DNA of 35,493 bases from Oxalobacteraceae bacterium. Its GTDB lineage: Bacteria; Pseudomonadota; Gammaproteobacteria; Burkholderiales; Burkholderiaceae_D. Within the stretch, counting starts at the first letter, position 1; each line of letters opens with the position of its first letter. Below are positions 8,804 through 17,300 of the stretch, one piece after another. The translations under genes and the position numbers were made by a program. The stretch is from positions 1-35,493 of the forward strand of contig CANHZI010000030.1 in the NCBI GenBank assembly GCA_947464955.1, read 5' to 3'. The notes beneath the pieces were generated by a model that saw only the letters and a program-made list of their open reading frames with translations, was not told the DNA's origin and ran no database searches.

Positions 8804-8874
8804 CGTAGGTCGCGTGAAACCCGCGCCGCCCAACGATCGAGCACTCTAGCAGCGCGGGTTTCGCCCGCCCTACG
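8804..8874. repeat. REP-like imperfect inverted repeat between aceE and aceF
   Basis: A 23-nt left arm (8804-8826, starting CGTAGGTCGCGTG) pairs with a right arm (8852-8874, ending CGCCCGCCCTACG) with three mismatches, around a 25-nt loop. Both arms contain the GAAACCCGCGC core. It is GC-rich, unlike its surroundings, and resembles the CGTAGGGCGGG-type repeats that are dispersed in many proteobacterial genomes. Located inside an operon, it can fold in the mRNA and stabilise or separate the aceE message. Confidence 0.7.
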
Positions 8875-8941
8875 GACGCTACAGCAGCGCTTAATTTAAT
8901 AGCCTTGACCCCAGCCTTCCCCATCGTAGGGGAGGGAATAA

Positions 8942-10279
8942 ATGGAGAAAATGATGAGTACAGTAGAAGTCAAAGTGCCGGATATCGGTGATTTTAAAGA
9001 AGTTGAAGTGATTGAGTTGATGGTGAAAGTGGGTGATACCATCAAAGTCGATCAATCCTTGATCACAGTTGAATCGGATAAAGCCAGTATGGAGATTCCA
9101 TCGAGCCATGCTGGCGTGGTGAAAGAAGTCAAAGTCAAAGTGGGCGATAAAGTTGCCCTAGGCTCTTTGGTTGTGATCGTTGAAGCGGATGGCGCAGCGG
9201 CTCCTGCCGCAGCATCGGCTCCAGCGTCCGCTGCGGCGCCAGCACCAGTAGCCGCGCCTGCCGCTGCACCGGCACCAGCACCGGCACCAGCACCAGCACC
9301 ATCATCAGCACCAGCAAGCGTTGCTGGGGTGGCGACAGCACCAGCGGGTAAAGCCCATGCATCACCTTCGATCCGTAAATTTGCACGTGAGTTAGGCGTT
9401 GATTTAAGCAAAGTTCCAGGCACGGCACCGAAAGGTCGTATCACGCAGCAAGACGTACAAAACTACGTCAAAGGTGTGATTGCGGGATCTGCGAATGCGC
9501 CAGTCGCTAGCGCGGCAAGTACGAATGGCAGCGGTGCAGGTCTAAATCTCTTGCCATGGCCTTCTTTAGATTTCAGTAAATTCGGCGCGACAGAAACGCA
9601 GCCATTGTCACGTATTAAGAAACTCAGTGGTCCGAATTTGCATCGTAACTGGGTCATGATTCCACATGTGACACAATTTGATGAAGCTGATATCAGTGAT
9701 CTGGAAGAGTTCCGTAAATCGTCCAATGCTGCATTGGCGAAGTCTGGTGTGAAGTTGACGATGCTGGCTTTCGTGATCAAAGCAAGCGTGTCGGCGTTGA
9801 AGAAATTCCCCGCATTTAATTCATCCTTGGATGCGAACGGTGAAAACCTGATTTTGAAACAGTACTACAACATTGGTTTCGCGGCAGACACGCCAAATGG
9901 TTTGGTGGTGCCAGTGGTCAAGAATGCGGATCAAAAAACCTTGTCGCAAATTGCGAACGAAATGGGTGAACTCTCTGCACAAGCGCGTGACGGCAAGTTG
10001 AAACCTGCTGACATGCAAGGCGCAACTTTCACGATTTCTTCTTTGGGTGGTATTGGTGGTACAGCCTTTACGCCGATTATCAACGCGCCTGAAGTGGCAA
10101 TTCTCGGTTTGTCTAAGTCTTCGATGAAGCCTGTGTGGGATGGCAAACAATTTGTGCCACGTTTAATGTTGCCTTTGTCCTTGTCCTACGACCACCGCGT
10201 GATCGATGGCGCGATGGCGGCGAAATTCACTGCATATCTAGCGGATGTACTCGCGGATTTGCGTAAGACCATGCTGTAA
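8942..10279 (+). CDS. aceF: Pyruvate dehydrogenase E2, dihydrolipoamide acetyltransferase (one lipoyl domain)
   Basis: A 445-residue E2 that transfers the acetyl group to CoA and forms the complex core. Residues 9-81 are one lipoyl domain with the lipoylated Lys47 in ESDKASME. Residues about 85-135 are an Ala/Pro swinging arm. Residues about 138-178 are the peripheral subunit-binding domain (SPSIRKFARELGVDLSKV). From about 215 onward is the catalytic domain, with His418 and Asp422 in DHRVIDGA. E. coli E2 has three lipoyl domains; here only one, with two more on E3. The first ATG has GGGAGGG upstream; the ATG at 8954 (MSTVEVKV) after GGAGAAA is an equally plausible start. Confidence 0.95.
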   Translation: MEKMMSTVEVKVPDIGDFKEVEVIELMVKVGDTIKVDQSLITVESDKASMEIPSSHAGVVKEVKVKVGDKVALGSLVVIVEADGAAAPAAASAPASAAAPAPVAAPAAAPAPAPAPAPAPSSAPASVAGVATAPAGKAHASPSIRKFARELGVDLSKVPGTAPKGRITQQDVQNYVKGVIAGSANAPVASAASTNGSGAGLNLLPWPSLDFSKFGATETQPLSRIKKLSGPNLHRNWVMIPHVTQFDEADISDLEEFRKSSNAALAKSGVKLTMLAFVIKASVSALKKFPAFNSSLDANGENLILKQYYNIGFAADTPNGLVVPVVKNADQKTLSQIANEMGELSAQARDGKLKPADMQGATFTISSLGGIGGTAFTPIINAPEVAILGLSKSSMKPVWDGKQFVPRLMLPLSLSYDHRVIDGAMAAKFTAYLADVLADLRKTML

Positions 10280-10288
10280 TCAGGAGCG

Positions 10289-12397
10289 ATGACGATGAGT
10301 ACAATTGAAGTCAAAGTCCCTGATATTGGCGACTTTAAAGAAGTAGAAATTATCGAAGTCATGGTCAAGGTTGGCGATACGATCAAGGTTGATCAATCCT
10401 TAATTACCGTTGAGTCTGACAAGGCTAGTATGGAGATTCCTTCTAGTCATGCAGGGGTGGTAAAAGAGCTCAAGATCAAGGTTGGTGACAAAGTTGCTGA
10501 AGGCAGTATCGTATTGGTGGTAGAAGTTGCGGGTGCTGCTGTATCCGCTGCACCGGCGCCATCCGCTACGCCTGCTCCGGTCGCTGCAGCACCTGTTGTT
10601 GCGGTTGCAGCCACCGTTGCAGCAACGGTATCAAGCGGACCCATCGAGGTTAAAGTTCCTGATATTGGTGATTTCAAAGAAGTTGAAGTCATCGAGGTCA
10701 TGGTAAAAGTGGGCGATACAGTCAAGGTTGATCAGTCCTTGGTGACGGTGGAATCTGATAAGGCAAGTATGGAAATTCCATCTAGCCATGCAGGTGTCGT
10801 CAAAGAGTTAAAAGTTAAAGTCGGTGACAAAGTTGCTGAGGGTAGTTTGTTGATCGTTGTCGAAGGGACTGCTTCTGCACCCGCAGCGACTGCGGCTGCA
10901 GCGCCTGTTCCAGTTCCTGCAGCAAATGCCCCTGCGGTCGCTGCACCGCTGGCTTCTAACTATGCTGGCACCGTCGATATCGAATGCGACATGATGGTGT
11001 TGGGTGCGGGCCCTGGGGGATACTCTGCCGCTTTCCGTTCTGCTGATTTGGGTTTGAATACGGTCTTGGTTGAACGTTATTCGACTTTAGGTGGTGTGTG
11101 CTTGAATGTTGGCTGTATTCCATCCAAAGCCCTGTTGCACGTGGCAGCAGTGATTGATGAGACCGCCGCGATGTCAGGTCATGGCGTGACTTTCGCGAAA
11201 CCACAAATCGATCTCGATGCTTTGCGTGCGCATAAAGATGGCGTCATAAAACAAATGACCGGCGGCTTAGCTGGTATGGCCAAAGCGCGTAAGGTCAATG
11301 TGGTGCAAGGCCTTGGTCAGTTCGTCAGTCCACATCACATCGAAGTGACCGCAGTAGATGGTAGCAAGAAGGTAGTGCAGTTCAAGCAAGCGATTATCGC
11401 TGCTGGTTCTTCTGTGGTGAAATTACCTTTTGTGCCGGAAGATCCACGGATTGTCGATAGCACTGGCGCTTTGGAATTGCGTCAAATCCCGAAACGTATG
11501 TTGGTCATCGGTGGTGGCATCATTGGCTTAGAGATGGCGACCGTGTATTCGACTTTGGGTGCGCGTATCGACGTCGTCGAAATGATGGATGGTTTGATGC
11601 AAGGTGCCGATCGTGACATGGTCAAGGTTTGGCAGAAGCATAATCAACATCGCTTCGATAACGTGATGACCAAGACCAAAACAGTCGGTGTTGAAGCACT
11701 GCCTGAAGGCATCAAAGTGACGTTTGAAGCTGCAGAAGCGGGCGCAGCTGCACCTGCGCCACAACTCTACGATTTGGTGTTGGTGGCAGTGGGCCGCAGT
11801 CCGAACGGTAAGAAAATCGCTGCCGACAAAGCAGGTGTGGCCGTAACGGATCGTGGTTTCATCAACGTCGACAAACAAATGCGCACGAACGTACCGCATA
11901 TTTTTGCGATTGGTGATTTGGTCGGACAACCGATGTTGGCACACAAAGCAGTGCATGAGGCCCATGTCGCGGCAGAAGCAGCGGCTGGCCACAAAGCCTT
12001 CTTTGATGCGACCGTGATTCCATCTGTGGCTTATACTGATCCTGAAGTAGCATGGGTTGGTGTGACCGAAGACGAAGCGAAAGCCAAAGGCTTGGCGATC
12101 GAGAAAGGTGTCTTCCCATGGGCAGCATCTGGTCGTGCTGTTGCGAATGGTCGTGCTGAAGGCTTTACGAAGTTGATTTTTGATGCCGAAAGTAAGCGTG
12201 TTATCGGTGGCGGCATCGTCGGTACCCATGCGGGCGACATGATCGGTGAAGTCGCTGTTGCGATTGAAATGGGTGCTGATGCAGTGGATATTGGTAAGAC
12301 GATTCATCCGCATCCAACGCTTGGTGAGTCTATCGGTATGGCAGCCGAGGTCTATAAAGGTGTTTGTACTGATTTGCCACCGCAACGCAAAAAATAA
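10289..12397 (+). CDS. lpdA: Dihydrolipoyl dehydrogenase (E3) with two N-terminal lipoyl domains
   Basis: A 702-residue flavoprotein that reoxidises lipoamide with NAD. Residues about 7-79 and 120-192 are two near-identical lipoyl domains, with predicted lipoylation at Lys45 and Lys158. Ala/Pro linkers follow each. The E3 core starts near 228 with the FAD motif [10 protein letters not shown], the redox pair Cys271/Cys276 in [10 protein letters not shown], the NAD site [12 protein letters not shown], and His675/Glu680 in [10 protein letters not shown]3s with one lipoyl domain are known in Neisseria and Burkholderiales; two is less common. It begins 9 nt after aceF with a CAGGAG site and is the last gene before a terminator. 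A second ATG (10295) could also be used. Confidence 0.95.
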   Translation: MTMSTIEVKVPDIGDFKEVEIIEVMVKVGDTIKVDQSLITVESDKASMEIPSSHAGVVKELKIKVGDKVAEGSIVLVVEVAGAAVSAAPAPSATPAPVAAAPVVAVAATVAATVSSGPIEVKVPDIGDFKEVEVIEVMVKVGDTVKVDQSLVTVESDKASMEIPSSHAGVVKELKVKVGDKVAEGSLLIVVEGTASAPAATAAAAPVPVPAANAPAVAAPLASNYAGTVDIECDMMVLGAGPGGYSAAFRSADLGLNTVLVERYSTLGGVCLNVGCIPSKALLHVAAVIDETAAMSGHGVTFAKPQIDLDALRAHKDGVIKQMTGGLAGMAKARKVNVVQGLGQFVSPHHIEVTAVDGSKKVVQFKQAIIAAGSSVVKLPFVPEDPRIVDSTGALELRQIPKRMLVIGGGIIGLEMATVYSTLGARIDVVEMMDGLMQGADRDMVKVWQKHNQHRFDNVMTKTKTVGVEALPEGIKVTFEAAEAGAAAPAPQLYDLVLVAVGRSPNGKKIAADKAGVAVTDRGFINVDKQMRTNVPHIFAIGDLVGQPMLAHKAVHEAHVAAEAAAGHKAFFDATVIPSVAYTDPEVAWVGVTEDEAKAKGLAIEKGVFPWAASGRAVANGRAEGFTKLIFDAESKRVIGGGIVGTHAGDMIGEVAVAIEMGADAVDIGKTIHPHPTLGESIGMAAEVYKGVCTDLPPQRKK
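10307..10864 (+). repeat. Internally duplicated lipoyl-domain coding sequence (third copy in aceF 8966-9184)
   Basis: Segments 10307-10525 and 10646-10864 encode 73-residue lipoyl domains that are nearly the same protein as each other and as the aceF copy at 8966-9184. The aceF and first lpdA copies differ at only eight of 73 residues by eye, yet many third codon positions differ. This fits an old duplication held together by selection, or occasional gene conversion. Confidence 0.85.
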
Positions 12398-12413
12398 GTT
12401 TTAATTGTGGAAG

Positions 12414-12448
12414 AAAAAATCCCCGAAGCGATTCGGGGATTTTTTTTT
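12414..12448 (+). terminator. Intrinsic terminator of the pyruvate dehydrogenase operon
   Basis: AAATCCCCGAA (12417-12427) pairs perfectly with TTCGGGGATTT (12432-12442) around a GCGA tetraloop, and a run of T to 12448 follows. It starts 17 nt after the lpdA stop codon. This is a textbook Rho-independent terminator; the A run on the left may make it partly bidirectional. Confidence 0.95.
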
Positions 12449-12679
12449 GTCGATAAGTTTTACACTATATAGTTTCCTTATCGAGTGCAAAGCCTGCCCT
12501 GAAAATGTAGTAAATTGTGTCTTTGGTGCGCTGCAGAATAAAACTTTCTTGTAGTAAATTTTTGTTTGCGCGATACTGAATTTGAACCGAGTTTACTCAC
12601 TTTTCATCGAGTGCTTATTCGCATGATCCCAATGTGCGAATAGCCGATTGACCTGCAGTTTCACTGTTCAGGAATTACT

Positions 12680-13534
12680 ATGCTGCCGCGTATCGATGCC
12701 ATCATGACCGTGTTTCTCCGACTAATGTCGGTCACACGGTTCCGTTTTATCGCTGAGCTTTCCTTTATTTTTATTCTGGTTTGGTGTGGTTGCGCGATGT
12801 TGATTTTCGCTTTTGAAAATGGCATTAATCCGCGCATCCATGATCGTCTTGATGCGATTTATTATTTACTGGTGACGATGACCACATCTGGTGATTCGGC
12901 TGTGACGCCAATGACTACCGGTGGCCGAGTCGTCATGAGCTTCGCTTTGATTCTATCGAAATTGTTGACGGCATTGTTATGCGCAGTGGCAGCGGCGGTT
13001 TTAATTGATCATAAATTGAAAGTAGAAATGGGGTTGAAAATGCATAAATTAAGCAATCACATTGTGATCATTGGTTGGAATTTGAAGGGTACGCAAATCG
13101 TTTCCAGCTTTAGAAAAAATCCAATGCTGCAAAAAGACGAAATTGTCGTGATGGCCGACATAGAACAAAAACCGGTCGATGACCCCTTGGTGTCTTTTAC
13201 GCGAGCACCGTACCCAATTCGTGGCGACGCGATACAGCGTGCTTGCTTACCTGAGGCGAGAGTGGTGGTGGTGTTAGCGAATTACGCGGAACGCCAGTAT
13301 GCAGATGCTTTGACAGCCGTCAATTGCATGATGGTGCGTAAGGAAAATCCTAATGCAAAAATTGTGGCCGAGTTACTCGACCCAGGACAACGAACTTATC
13401 TAGAAACCTCAGGCGCAGATTCGGTTGTCAGCATCGGTGATGTTGGTGGTTTCCTCTTGGCTGAAGCCGTTTCAGGCAGTGAAGAAGCACAGTTTTTATT
13501 GAATGCGGTTGCTCGACGTGCAATGAATGAATGA
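12680..13534 (+). CDS. Two-TM ion channel with cytoplasmic RCK/TrkA-N-like domain, atypical filter
   Basis: A 284-residue membrane protein. TM1 is at about 20-46 (FIAELSFIFILVWCGCAMLIFAF); a pore helix follows at about 58-67; TM2 is at about 84-110 (VVMSFALILSKLLTALLCAVAAAV). Residues 115-280 form a Rossmann-like regulatory domain (HIVIIGWNLKGTQIVSSF), as in RCK-gated K+ channels. The selectivity-filter position reads TTSGDS (68-73) where K+ channels have TVGYGD, so K+ selectivity cannot be assumed. The ATG has AGGA 7 nt upstream. Its stop lies 1 bp from the end of the convergent kinase gene, with no terminator visible between. Likely a cation channel of unknown selectivity. Confidence 0.82.
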   Translation: MLPRIDAIMTVFLRLMSVTRFRFIAELSFIFILVWCGCAMLIFAFENGINPRIHDRLDAIYYLLVTMTTSGDSAVTPMTTGGRVVMSFALILSKLLTALLCAVAAAVLIDHKLKVEMGLKMHKLSNHIVIIGWNLKGTQIVSSFRKNPMLQKDEIVVMADIEQKPVDDPLVSFTRAPYPIRGDAIQRACLPEARVVVVLANYAERQYADALTAVNCMMVRKENPNAKIVAELLDPGQRTYLETSGADSVVSIGDVGGFLLAEAVSGSEEAQFLLNAVARRAMNE

Positions 13535-13535
13535 T

Positions 13536-15983
13536 TTATTCTGGATTTTGAGGGATCAACTCGTCTTGTTGCAATACGCTCCAATCTTTTACGACATCAT
13601 TGATGAATCCGCATTCACGCATGGCAACGGTCACGCCGCCATTGTCGACAAGTTGGTTCAAGGCAGGAAAGACTGTGTCCGCAATTTTTTTGCCTAATTC
13701 GTTACGGCTCACGCCAAAATGACGGCTGCCATGTAAGCTGACTGCTAGGCCAGGTATCGGCACTAGTTTGCAACCGTCATACTCAATGCTCAAGTCTTCG
13801 TTATTTGGAAATGGCGCCAACACGACGTCGACTTCACCACCACTAACCATGTACACCATTTGTCGCCATGTTTTGACGTCGACACAATGGGTCGCACCAA
13901 GATTTTGCAGGGTTTGCCAATCGATGCTCCAATCACTATTGCTTGCCACGCGTAGTGTCCGAAAATCTTTAATGTTCTTGCACGCGAGCGCACCTGTGTT
14001 GTTGGGACGAGTATAAATACCTACTAAAGTTTGGCCATCCTTGATGATGGGTTCTGAGATGATAAGTTCACCCAGAAAAGGCTGTAAATCATTTTTCCAA
14101 GCCGTTGTTGCTAAGGCTGTGATCAGGCCTTCACGTAATTTTTCTATGCCTTGGCTGTAGTTGTCGACAGCAATCAATTCAATACCGGTGTTCGGCAGAC
14201 TCGCATACATCGCCCGCAGAAAAAGCGCGAGCTCAACCACATCTCGGCGGCTATACTCGCCGGCAAAATAGGTCACTTCAGAGATTTTGCGACCATGTAG
14301 AAAACGGTAGTAATCATCGAGTACATCTTTCGGCACCGCGAGTTTGGCCTGAATTCCGTCTGCATTCGGTGCGATCAAAGGCAAGTCTAAAATAATGGTA
14401 GTACCGCGCTGAGGTTCAGATTGAATATCAATCTTTCCGCCGAACGCCTGTGTGACGACATTGTAAGCGAGGTGCATCCCTAATCCACTACCACCTTTGC
14501 CAAGTTTAGTGGTAAAGAAGGGTTCGAAGATGCGACGTAAAACGCTTGCAGAAATACCCAGACCATTGTCTTCAAAACTTATTCTGACGTGGGTGTCAGA
14601 TGTTTTGTGCGCTTCTAAACGCATGGTCCCCGCGTCTATGCCTTCAAACGCATGCAAGATCGCGTTATTTATGAAGTTAATGATGACTTGACTGAGCGGC
14701 CCTGGATAAGAATTCATTTCAATTTCATCGTCAACATCGAGTATCAATTGATGATGGGTATGCTTTAGGCGCGGTGCCATTGCTAGTACTGTTTCTTCGA
14801 GTACTGCCTTCAAGTTAAATTCTCGACGCTGGCCTGAATGCTGGTCCGCCGATAGCTGTTTGAAGCTAGCGATCAAAGTCGCTGCGCGCTCGAGATTTTG
14901 AGCTAAGATTTCAGTACCACGTAGCGCATCCTCGAAGAACTCATTGAGAGCGCGTTTTGTGAGACCCGTACTAGCAGTGTTATGTAGTTTTTTTGTGATG
15001 TCTGAAAGCGTACTGCCCACCAGTAAAGCATTGCCGATGGGAGTATTCAGTTCATGGGCTATACCTGAAACCAGTGTTCCTAACGCGGCATTTTTCTCAC
15101 TTTGTACTAACTCATTACGCGCCCCCTCTAGGTTTTGTAGCGTGTCAATGAGTCGTGCATTGCTAGTTGCGAGTGCGCGTGTTCTTTCTTCGACACGTGT
15201 TTCGAGTATCTCATTTGCAATGCGAAGCTCTTGTCTAAGCTTGTCTGACTGTTGAAGTTCCCTTGATGACTGCAGCCAGGAATTCAAGAGATAAAGAACG
15301 ATGGCAAACAGCCAGATGAAAATAATGATGAGGCGAAAATTTTCCGAAGAAATCCAACGCCCACTCAGTTCAATACCTTCGACGCTAATTTCATGTCTGC
15401 CCGGTTTCACATTACCACCCGTGACAATACTCAATGATACGACTCGGTCTAGTTCTGGTCCCAGATGCGCCATAGGCATAGGATGCTCTTGCACCCACCA
15501 AGAGGCTACCATGAACTGGCTGAGGTTAACGCTGATCTCGGCATCTTCATGGTTGGGGTCGAAAACGACTTCATGTGGTTTTAAGGTCGTACTCTCTCGA
15601 TCTTTCGAATACGCGGGATTGAAGTTACGGAGAAAAATGCGAATTTGATGCGACTGCTCGGGTCCTTTGCTTGCAATCTTTAGTTTCAATGAATCGAAGC
15701 GCCGTAGGTCAACGCCCTGATCCGACAAATGGATCGCTAACTCGCAAAAAGGCCATTGATAGCCATCGGAGATATCACACAGAAGAGTTTGTGAATTTTC
15801 TTTTTGAACTAGTTGGCCGACGCTTTTCCCGCCTTCGGGGCGATCATCAACCACACTAATGTTCGAAGCAGGAAGTTGGTCTAAGCGCCATGTTTGCCAC
15901 ATCCAATTTTCATGGGCATAGAGAGCAAACAAAGTGAGTAACACTAAGCTCAGAAGTAGCCGATTGAACAATCGATTAGCCAT
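13536..15983 (-). CDS. Sensor histidine kinase with C-terminal substrate-binding-protein-like domain
   Basis: An 815-residue inner-membrane kinase. TM1 is at about 7-24; a periplasmic domain (25-215) resembles a beta-sandwich ligand module; TM2 is at about 217-238 (FRLIIIFIWLFAIVLYLL). A coiled coil (240-300) leads to the dimerisation domain with the phospho-acceptor His310 in GIAHELNTP. The ATPase domain shows an N box (INFINNAILHAF), G1 (EDNGLGIS), F box (FEPFFTTK) and G2 (GGSGLGMHLAYNVV). Residues about 545-800 resemble a type 2 periplasmic binding protein, yet the topology places it in the cytoplasm. No response regulator is adjacent, so the partner is unknown. A GGGG site precedes the ATG. 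Confidence 0.85.
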   Translation of the reverse strand: MANRLFNRLLLSLVLLTLFALYAHENWMWQTWRLDQLPASNISVVDDRPEGGKSVGQLVQKENSQTLLCDISDGYQWPFCELAIHLSDQGVDLRRFDSLKLKIASKGPEQSHQIRIFLRNFNPAYSKDRESTTLKPHEVVFDPNHEDAEISVNLSQFMVASWWVQEHPMPMAHLGPELDRVVSLSIVTGGNVKPGRHEISVEGIELSGRWISSENFRLIIIFIWLFAIVLYLLNSWLQSSRELQQSDKLRQELRIANEILETRVEERTRALATSNARLIDTLQNLEGARNELVQSEKNAALGTLVSGIAHELNTPIGNALLVGSTLSDITKKLHNTASTGLTKRALNEFFEDALRGTEILAQNLERAATLIASFKQLSADQHSGQRREFNLKAVLEETVLAMAPRLKHTHHQLILDVDDEIEMNSYPGPLSQVIINFINNAILHAFEGIDAGTMRLEAHKTSDTHVRISFEDNGLGISASVLRRIFEPFFTTKLGKGGSGLGMHLAYNVVTQAFGGKIDIQSEPQRGTTIILDLPLIAPNADGIQAKLAVPKDVLDDYYRFLHGRKISEVTYFAGEYSRRDVVELALFLRAMYASLPNTGIELIAVDNYSQGIEKLREGLITALATTAWKNDLQPFLGELIISEPIIKDGQTLVGIYTRPNNTGALACKNIKDFRTLRVASNSDWSIDWQTLQNLGATHCVDVKTWRQMVYMVSGGEVDVVLAPFPNNEDLSIEYDGCKLVPIPGLAVSLHGSRHFGVSRNELGKKIADTVFPALNQLVDNGGVTVAMRECGFINDVVKDWSVLQQDELIPQNPE

Positions 15984-16243
15984 AGCCCCAAACGTGTTTT
16001 GCGTGAAGAGAAGCGGAATCAGATCATTTTACGCGCAAATATTTTTTCAAGCGGCTTTGGCTGGCGAAATTAATGACTTTGTGGCACAAATCCCTCAAAT
16101 CGAAAATATGGGTCTCTCGGGTCGTAAATTCTGTTGTAGTTTGTCGCAGCGGATGAAATTTTTACTTGTACACGATCTCAAAACTACGCATACTTCAATT
16201 AATATATTTAAAATATTTTAAGCCTTCAGCTCTTGAGGATTTT

Positions 16244-17203
16244 ATGACAAAAACGAAGTGTTTGATGTTGTGTTGGCTATCGATTTCCTTGAGTGGGTGT
16301 GAGCTTGGGCAGGGATCGTGGTTGAGTGTGACCCAAGGGCTATTATTATTGTTCTCCTGTTTAGCATTGTTGTTCATTTTTGCTTGGGTGTGGCGTCTGC
16401 GCGAGATGAAACGAGCAGGGCAAGATTGGCAATGGCCGCGTCCGATTGAGTTAGTGATCGGAGCGGTTACCGATTTTTTCGATACCTTAGGAATCGGTGC
16501 CTTTGCGCCTAGCACAGCGATGTTTCGTTTAGGAAGGATAGTTCCCGATGAATTGATTCCTGGGACGCTAAATGTGGGGCATACCTTACCCACGATCGCT
16601 CAAGCTTTGATTTTTATTCAAATTGTCGAGGTCGCGCCCGACACATTACTGCCAATGATGGCTGCCGCAGGAGGGGGCGCTTGGCTCGGAACAAAAGTTG
16701 TCGGTCAACTTCCTCGTTTTCACATTCGGGTTGGAATGGGACTGGCATTATTGCTTGCAGCCAGTATCATGCTGCTGTCTTTGCTTGGAGTGCTTCCTGC
16801 TGGGCTTGATGCCTTATCACTGAGCGGTTGGAAATGGTGGGTCGGCGTTTCTGGTAATTTTATTTTGGGTTTGCTCATGCCCTTAGGAATAGGCTTGTAC
16901 GCGCCTTGCATGATCTTAGTCAGCTTACTTGGGATGAGCCCGCTCGCAGCTTTCCCTATCATGATGGGGTCGTGCGCTTTCTTAATGCCGATTAGTAGCT
17001 TGGGCTTTTTTAAGAATCGGCGCTACCTGCCGTCAGCCGCTTTGGGCTTGGCGCTGGCCGGTGTACCTGGTGTTTTGTTGGCAGCTTACTTGGTGAAGTC
17101 TTTGCCTTTGGAATATCTGCGATGGATTGTTGTCGCCGTGGTTTTGATTGTTGCGATTACAATATTGAAATCAGCGATCGAAGAGCGCAATCAAGCTAAG
17201 TAA
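16244..17203 (+). CDS. TauE/SafE-like membrane permease
   Basis: A polytopic membrane protein of 319 residues when started at the ATG at 16244, which has GAGG 7 nt upstream; an upstream TTG (16166) has no such support. About eight hydrophobic segments are seen. The FFDTLGIGAFAPSTAM and LIPGTLNVGHTLPT motifs are typical of the TauE/SafE superfamily of putative anion (sulfite, sulfonate) exporters; the substrate is not known. The extreme N-terminus MTKTKCLMLCWLSISLSGC contains a sequence that fits a lipoprotein lipobox (LSGC, Cys19), immediately followed by the first strong TM segment, which is odd for this family. It is divergent from the kinase gene and 97 bp ahead of the TetR gene. Confidence 0.82.
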   Translation: MTKTKCLMLCWLSISLSGCELGQGSWLSVTQGLLLLFSCLALLFIFAWVWRLREMKRAGQDWQWPRPIELVIGAVTDFFDTLGIGAFAPSTAMFRLGRIVPDELIPGTLNVGHTLPTIAQALIFIQIVEVAPDTLLPMMAAAGGGAWLGTKVVGQLPRFHIRVGMGLALLLAASIMLLSLLGVLPAGLDALSLSGWKWWVGVSGNFILGLLMPLGIGLYAPCMILVSLLGMSPLAAFPIMMGSCAFLMPISSLGFFKNRRYLPSAALGLALAGVPGVLLAAYLVKSLPLEYLRWIVVAVVLIVAITILKSAIEERNQAK

Positions 17204-17264
17204 GTAACTAGCGAGGCTTAGGCCTCTAAACACTCTTGATTGATTGCCCTGAATTTTCTAGTTC

Positions 17265-17293
17265 AATCAAACGTTTGATTTATGTGCTACACT
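17265..17293 (+). promoter_or_regulatory. Likely operator and promoter of the TetR gene
   Basis: AATCAAACGTTTGATT (17265-17280) is a perfect 16-bp palindrome, the typical size and form of a TetR-family operator. Eight bases downstream TACACT (17288-17293) can serve as a -10, putting the transcript start at or next to the ATG at 17301. No good -35 was recognised; the palindrome occupies that position. Autorepression by the adjacent TetR protein is the simplest reading. Confidence 0.65.
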
Positions 17294-17300
17294 GCGGCGC

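Noticed and set aside
11528-12385. 285-residue minus-strand open frame within lpdA
   Set aside because: Antisense shadow of the well-supported E3 gene; rich in His/Arg/Cys as expected from reading the opposite strand.
12462-12473. ACTATATAGT palindrome after the pdh terminator
   Set aside because: Only 10 bp and AT-only in the centre; no gene start close enough to support an operator call.
17204-17240. GAGGC/GCCTC mini-hairpin after the permease gene as a terminator
   Set aside because: Five-base stem and no T run.
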